From: Verrucomicrobiales bacterium
GTDB lineage: Bacteria; Verrucomicrobiota; Verrucomicrobiia; Verrucomicrobiales; DEV007
Length of the DNA stretch: 7,531 nucleotides
Assembly (NCBI GenBank): GCA_013003335.1
Contig: JABDJT010000064.1
Location: 1-7,531, forward strand
Reading direction: 5' to 3'
Shown: in pieces, positions 4,378 to 7,531 of the stretch
Layout: each line of letters begins with the position of its first letter
Position numbering within the stretch: the first letter of the stretch is position 1
The notes under the pieces: generated by a model
What the model was told of the DNA's origin: nothing
The model's database searches: none
The model's input: the letters and a program-made list of their open reading frames with translations, nothing else
Program-made: the position numbers and the translations under genes

Positions 4378-5633
4378 TGATTTCCGACGAAACAGCTGCG
4401 CTCACGGAGCAATTCCTGGTTCCGAATTACGGTCGATTCCCGATCGCGTTCACCCACGGAAAGGGCTCGCGAATTTGGGATGAATCCGGTCGCGAGTATC
4501 TCGATTTCGGGATGGGAATTGCCGTCTGCAGCATCGGTCACGCGCACCCGAAAATGCAGCGGGTCATTTCCGATCAGGCCGGCAAACTGGTGCACTGCTC
4601 GAACCTGTATCACATTCGGCAGCAGGCGGAACTGGCCCGGTTCATTTCAGAAACCGTCGTCCGGCTGACCGGCAAATCCTTTTTCTGCAACAGCGGCGCG
4701 GAGGCGAACGACTCGCTGATCAAGCTGGCCCGGAAATTCGGGCACGACGCGGAAACCGGACGGTTCGAGGTGGTGACCTGCTCCAATTCCTTCCATGGCC
4801 GGACGCTCGGCGGAATCGCAGCGACCGGGCAGGAGAAAGTGAAAACCGGGTTTGCCCCGTTGCTGGAAGGGTTTCATCACACGCCACTGAACGATTGCGA
4901 TGCGCTTCGCGAAGTGGTCGGGCCGAAGACGGCGGCGATTTTGTTCGAGGCGCTCCAGGGTGAAGGCGGGATCAACCCCGCGACGCCGGAATTTTTCCAA
5001 ACCGCAATGGATTTGCGGGAGGAACACGGGCTGCTTGTGATGCTCGATGAAGTGCAGTGCGGCTTTGGTCGGACCGGTGATTGGAACGGTTATGAAACCG
5101 CCCTTCGCGGAGCGGACCTCGATTTTCAGCCCGACGCGATCAGCTGGGCGAAAGGCATCGCCGGTGGATTTCCGATGGGCGCAATCTGGGTCGGAGAACG
5201 TTGTGCCGACACGCTGGGACCGGGGAGTCACGGCTCGACTTTCGGCGGCACGCCGCTCGGGTCCGCTGTCGCGCTGGCCGTTTTGGAAACGATCGAAGAA
5301 GAAAATCTGGCGGAAAACTGCGGGCGGCAGAACGGCCGGATTCGCAAGGCGGTGGGAAATTGGAACACGCCGTTCGTGTCTGATCTGCGCGGGCTTGGGT
5401 TGATGCTCGGATTTGTGCTCGACGAAAACGCTGTCGGGAAAACGTCAGCTTTCGAGGAATCTGATCGCGAATCGGCCAGCCTGTTCCTGGTCGATCAGCT
5501 GACCGATGCCGGGCTTTTGACGGTCCCGGCCGGGACGGACGTGGTCCGCTGGCTGCCTGCGATGAACGTGACCGACGCCGAGGTGGACGAGGCGCTGAAG
5601 ATTTTTGAAACTGTATTGAAAGACCTGAAGTGA
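4377..5633 (+). CDS. argD: Acetylornithine aminotransferase
   Basis: ArgD is a class-III (subgroup II) PLP-dependent aminotransferase. It transfers an amino group from glutamate to N-acetylglutamate 5-semialdehyde, giving N-acetylornithine; many homologues also act on succinyl-diaminopimelate in lysine synthesis. The 418-residue protein shows the cofactor site: NSGAEAN (105-111) for phosphate contacts, SFHGRT (138-143) with the aromatic ring stacker replaced by the family's Phe-His pair, LDEVQ (223-227) with Asp224 binding the pyridine nitrogen, and SWAKGI (256-261) with Lys259 as the Schiff-base lysine. HGSTFGG (285-291) closes the active site from the neighbouring subunit. Length fits a slightly long ArgD. 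The ATG at 4377 overlaps the argB stop by one base and the TGA overlaps the argF ATG by one base, so the three are translationally coupled. Ornithine or GABA aminotransferase is a less likely reading given the operon. Confidence 0.95.
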   Translation: MISDETAALTEQFLVPNYGRFPIAFTHGKGSRIWDESGREYLDFGMGIAVCSIGHAHPKMQRVISDQAGKLVHCSNLYHIRQQAELARFISETVVRLTGKSFFCNSGAEANDSLIKLARKFGHDAETGRFEVVTCSNSFHGRTLGGIAATGQEKVKTGFAPLLEGFHHTPLNDCDALREVVGPKTAAILFEALQGEGGINPATPEFFQTAMDLREEHGLLVMLDEVQCGFGRTGDWNGYETALRGADLDFQPDAISWAKGIAGGFPMGAIWVGERCADTLGPGSHGSTFGGTPLGSAVALAVLETIEEENLAENCGRQNGRIRKAVGNWNTPFVSDLRGLGLMLGFVLDENAVGKTSAFEESDRESASLFLVDQLTDAGLLTVPAGTDVVRWLPAMNVTDAEVDEALKIFETVLKDLK

Positions 5634-6535
5634 TGGAACATCTGCTTGGAATCGAACCCTTGACCGGCACGGAAATCGAGTGCCTGATTGATCACGCTGT
5701 CGAATTGAAGGCGACGCGTGGCGCACTCGATGAACTGCCGCTGGCCGGCGAAACCTGGGCAATGATTTTCACGAAATCCTCCACCCGGACCCGGGTGAGC
5801 TTCGAAGTGGGCGTCCGCGAGCTGGGCGGCTCGGTCTTTTTCCTGAATTCCAATGATATGCAGCTCGGCCGCGGCGAACCGATCAAGGACACCGCCCGTG
5901 TCCTCGGCCGGATGGCGCACGGGGCAATCATCCGGACCTACGATCAGCAGGACGTCGTGGATTTTGCGCACTACAGCGGCATCCCGACAATCAACGCGCT
6001 GACCGACGAGGAGCATCCCTGCCAAATCCTGGCGGATTTGCTGACAATCCAGGAATTGTGCGGTGGCTGGGTCGGGAAAAAAGTGGCCTTCTTCGGTGAC
6101 GGGGATTGCAACATGGGCCGGTCGTGGGCCTGGGCGGCCGTGCGACTCGGGTTTGAATTGGTGGTCGCGGCTCCGGCGGAATTTCAGCTGAAGTCCGATT
6201 TCCAGGACTGCCTGCCGGACGACGCGCCGGTGACGGTGACAGACGACCCGAAAGCGGCCGCGGAAAATGCCGATGTCCTTTACACCGACACGTGGGTCAG
6301 CATGGGCAAAGAGGACGAAGCTGCCGACCGCCTGAAAATTCTCGCGCCGTTTCAGATCAACGACGAGCTCGTCGGACTCGCGAACTGCGGAGTGATCGTG
6401 CAGCATTGCCTGCCGGCCTATCGCGAAAAAGAGATTTCCGAATCCGTCATGGAAGCGCACGCCGATGCAATTTTTCAGCAGGCGGAAAACCGGCTGCATG
6501 CACAGAAAGCGGTGCTGGCGGCGGTTTCGAAATAG
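5633..6535 (+). CDS. argF: Ornithine carbamoyltransferase
   Basis: ArgF joins carbamoyl phosphate and ornithine to give citrulline, the sixth step of arginine synthesis, as a cytoplasmic trimer. From the ATG at 5633 the protein has 300 residues, the usual length. SSTRTR (49-54) is the carbamoyl-phosphate loop, HPCQ (128-131) the second phosphate contact, and DTWVSMG (219-225) the ornithine-binding SMG loop that separates it from acetyl- and succinylornithine carbamoyltransferases. HCLPAYR (258-264) holds the active-site cysteine; the Tyr replaces the more usual His or Phe. GDGDCNMG (155-162) lies at the domain junction. The ATG shares its A with the argD stop; a GTG three bases earlier (5630) is also in frame. 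It is the last gene of the operon, followed by a palindromic terminator. Confidence 0.95.
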   Translation: MEHLLGIEPLTGTEIECLIDHAVELKATRGALDELPLAGETWAMIFTKSSTRTRVSFEVGVRELGGSVFFLNSNDMQLGRGEPIKDTARVLGRMAHGAIIRTYDQQDVVDFAHYSGIPTINALTDEEHPCQILADLLTIQELCGGWVGKKVAFFGDGDCNMGRSWAWAAVRLGFELVVAAPAEFQLKSDFQDCLPDDAPVTVTDDPKAAAENADVLYTDTWVSMGKEDEAADRLKILAPFQINDELVGLANCGVIVQHCLPAYREKEISESVMEAHADAIFQQAENRLHAQKAVLAAVSK

Positions 6536-6538
6536 AGG

Positions 6539-6563
6539 TCGTAACACGCGTGTTACGATTTTT
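6539..6563 (+). terminator. argBDF terminator, perfect 20-bp palindrome plus T-run
   Basis: The half TCGTAACACG (6539-6548) is repeated as its exact reverse complement at 6549-6558, then five T follow (6559-6563). In RNA this gives a stem of about 8 bp with a CGCG loop. It begins three bases after the argF stop. On the minus strand no T-run follows, so it should mainly stop plus-strand transcripts, although it also contains the stop codon (6553-6555) of the convergent esterase gene. Confidence 0.75.
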
Positions 6564-7284
6564 CCCGGGCGAAGAGCCACTCCCAGAGTTCATCCTTCGC
6601 GTAGGCGGGCGTCCAGGAATTGTGGCCGACTCCGGGGAACTCGGTGTAATTCGGCTCGCCGCCGGCTTTTTTCAAAGCCTCCACCATTTCGCGACTCATC
6701 GAAACCGGGACGGTGGTGTCTTTCTCGCCGTGAAAAATCCAGATCGGGATTTTTGCGAATTTTTCAGCCTTCGACGGATCGTATCCGCCGCAAACCGGCG
6801 CTGCTGCGGCGAATAAATCGGGACGTTGCCCGACCGCGCCGAACGTGCCAAAACCGCCCATCGACTGACCAGTGACATAGACTCGCTTCGGGTCGATCGG
6901 ATGATCTTTCAGCAGTTTTTCGATCAACTCGAAGACATCCGGCAGGCGTCCTTCTCCACGAAGCCGCGCAACCGGCTGCCATGTTTCGGCTTTAGCACAA
7001 GTCGGTGCCATCACGAAGCAGGGATACTTTTTGCGCATCTCGGGCTTTGCGAGCACGCCGTTCGCGGCGCAATTTCCGGTCCAGGTCGTTTTTCCGCGCC
7101 CGCCGACGCCGTGCAGGGTGATGACGAGCGGATATTTTTCGCCGTCCTTGACCGTTTCCGGTTGGAGCAGCGCAAATTTCAGTTTCTTTCCGGATTTCCC
7201 CGTGAACGCCGATTTTTCGAAATCAGCAGCCGAAAGGAAGGCCGGAGCGATCAGGCCAGCGAGGAGAAGCGGTAGAATTTTCAT
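6553..7284 (-). CDS. Secreted alpha/beta-hydrolase esterase
   Basis: A 243-residue exported hydrolase of the prolyl-oligopeptidase/PHB-depolymerase-like esterase type. A Sec signal peptide (MKILPLLLAGLIAPAFLSAA) probably ends at residue 20, so the mature enzyme is periplasmic or extracellular. VITLHGVGG (54-62) gives the oxyanion-hole HG motif, GQSMG (139-143) the nucleophile elbow with Ser141, HGEKDTTVP (185-193) the acid Asp189, and GVGHNSW (218-224) the catalytic His221. The fold is complete and compact, without lid or binding domain. Likely substrates are ester-linked acyl or feruloyl groups on polysaccharides; this is inferred from family and neighbour. The gene starts 17 bases after the sialate O-acetylesterase stop and is probably in its operon. 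No Shine-Dalgarno is visible; the upstream stretch reads CACTCCCCTC. Its stop lies inside the terminator palindrome shared with argF. Confidence 0.9.
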   Translation of the reverse strand: MKILPLLLAGLIAPAFLSAADFEKSAFTGKSGKKLKFALLQPETVKDGEKYPLVITLHGVGGRGKTTWTGNCAANGVLAKPEMRKKYPCFVMAPTCAKAETWQPVARLRGEGRLPDVFELIEKLLKDHPIDPKRVYVTGQSMGGFGTFGAVGQRPDLFAAAAPVCGGYDPSKAEKFAKIPIWIFHGEKDTTVPVSMSREMVEALKKAGGEPNYTEFPGVGHNSWTPAYAKDELWEWLFAREKS

Positions 7285-7302
7285 GGCTGAGGGGAGTGGA
7301 GT

Positions 7303-7531
7303 TTACCATTCGTCTGTCCGGAACGGAACGGCGGGGAGACCGGCTTTGTTGTAAAGATTCGCGCCTTCGGGATTGTGGGCGTAAGCGTAGCGGACTGCGA
7401 CCGGCGCGGGAACGTTCGGGGAGCTGACGACCACCGTGTCGCCCTCAATTTTCGCGTCGGCCCAGTGAAATTTTTTGTCCTCACCGGCGATGGCAAACTG
7501 GCTGAGCTTGCCGGTGGCCGAGATGTCCTCG
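7303..7531 (-). CDS. Sialate O-acetylesterase, C-terminal fragment (cut by window edge)
   Basis: Only the last 76 codons are in the window, ending in TAA at 7303-7305. The visible part contains the family's C-terminal signature: a beta-rich stretch around DAKIEGDTVVVSS, then VRYAYAHNPEGANLYNKAGL and the end PFRTDEW. This closely resembles the C-terminus of bacterial sialate 9-O-acetylesterases (SGNH/GDSL-type, DUF303), which remove acetyl groups from sialic acids or from other acetylated glycans. The catalytic residues lie outside the window, so activity cannot be judged. It is upstream of, and co-directional with, the secreted esterase, suggesting a glycan-deacylation operon. Confidence 0.85.
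   Translation of the reverse strand, partial: EDISATGKLSQFAIAGEDKKFHWADAKIEGDTVVVSSPNVPAPVAVRYAYAHNPEGANLYNKAGLPAVPFRTDEW

Noticed and set aside
5495..6580. 361-codon minus-strand frame across argD/argF
   Set aside because: It lies opposite well-conserved argD and argF sequence and its product looks random, rich in Arg, His and Phe.

Overview
The window looks like a piece of a Verrucomicrobiota-type (PVC superphylum) chromosome. This is inferred from a cytoplasmic Gfo/Idh/MocA oxidoreductase with a CQKP motif, a secreted esterase next to a sialate O-acetylesterase, moderate-to-high GC, and few clear Shine-Dalgarno sequences. No rRNA or other phylogenetic marker is present, so the lineage is not proven. 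I see no tRNA, rRNA, CRISPR array, transposase or phage gene.

Layout. Positions 1-1738 are read on the minus strand. An oxidoreductase (485-1738) is followed, by stop/start overlap, by a 26-codon mini-ORF (405-485). A four-helix membrane protein of unknown function then runs off the left edge (1-398). Positions 1739-2127 hold no long gene but are rich in signals: an AT-rich promoter region, a predicted small RNA of about 90 nt ending in a strong intrinsic terminator, and two tandem copies of a palindromic repeat. A short orphan NfeD protein (2128-2595, plus) converges on a proline/serine-rich lipoprotein (2604-2963, minus). A tiny His/Gly/Tyr-rich lipoprotein (3105-3308, plus) follows, with a terminator-like hairpin in its leader.

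From 3514 to 6535 lies an arginine biosynthesis operon, argB-argD-argF. Both junctions are TGATG overlaps of one base. It supplies N-acetylglutamate kinase, acetylornithine aminotransferase and ornithine carbamoyltransferase, i.e. the second, fourth and sixth steps of the pathway. argA/J, argC, argG and argH are not in the window. ArgB has the N-terminal helix typical of arginine-inhibited enzymes, so end-product feedback probably acts at the protein level. The operon ends at a 20-bp palindromic terminator that also contains the stop codon of the convergent gene.

Positions 6553-7531 hold two minus-strand genes: the C-terminus of a sialate O-acetylesterase, cut by the window edge, and 17 bases downstream a secreted alpha/beta-hydrolase esterase. 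Together they suggest extracellular or periplasmic deacylation of glycans.

No complete new multi-gene system is evident. The most interesting unexplained signals are the small-RNA candidate at about 1929-2016, a 21-bp palindromic repeat present upstream of nfeD (twice) and upstream of argB (once, inverted), and the coupled 26-aa ORF.
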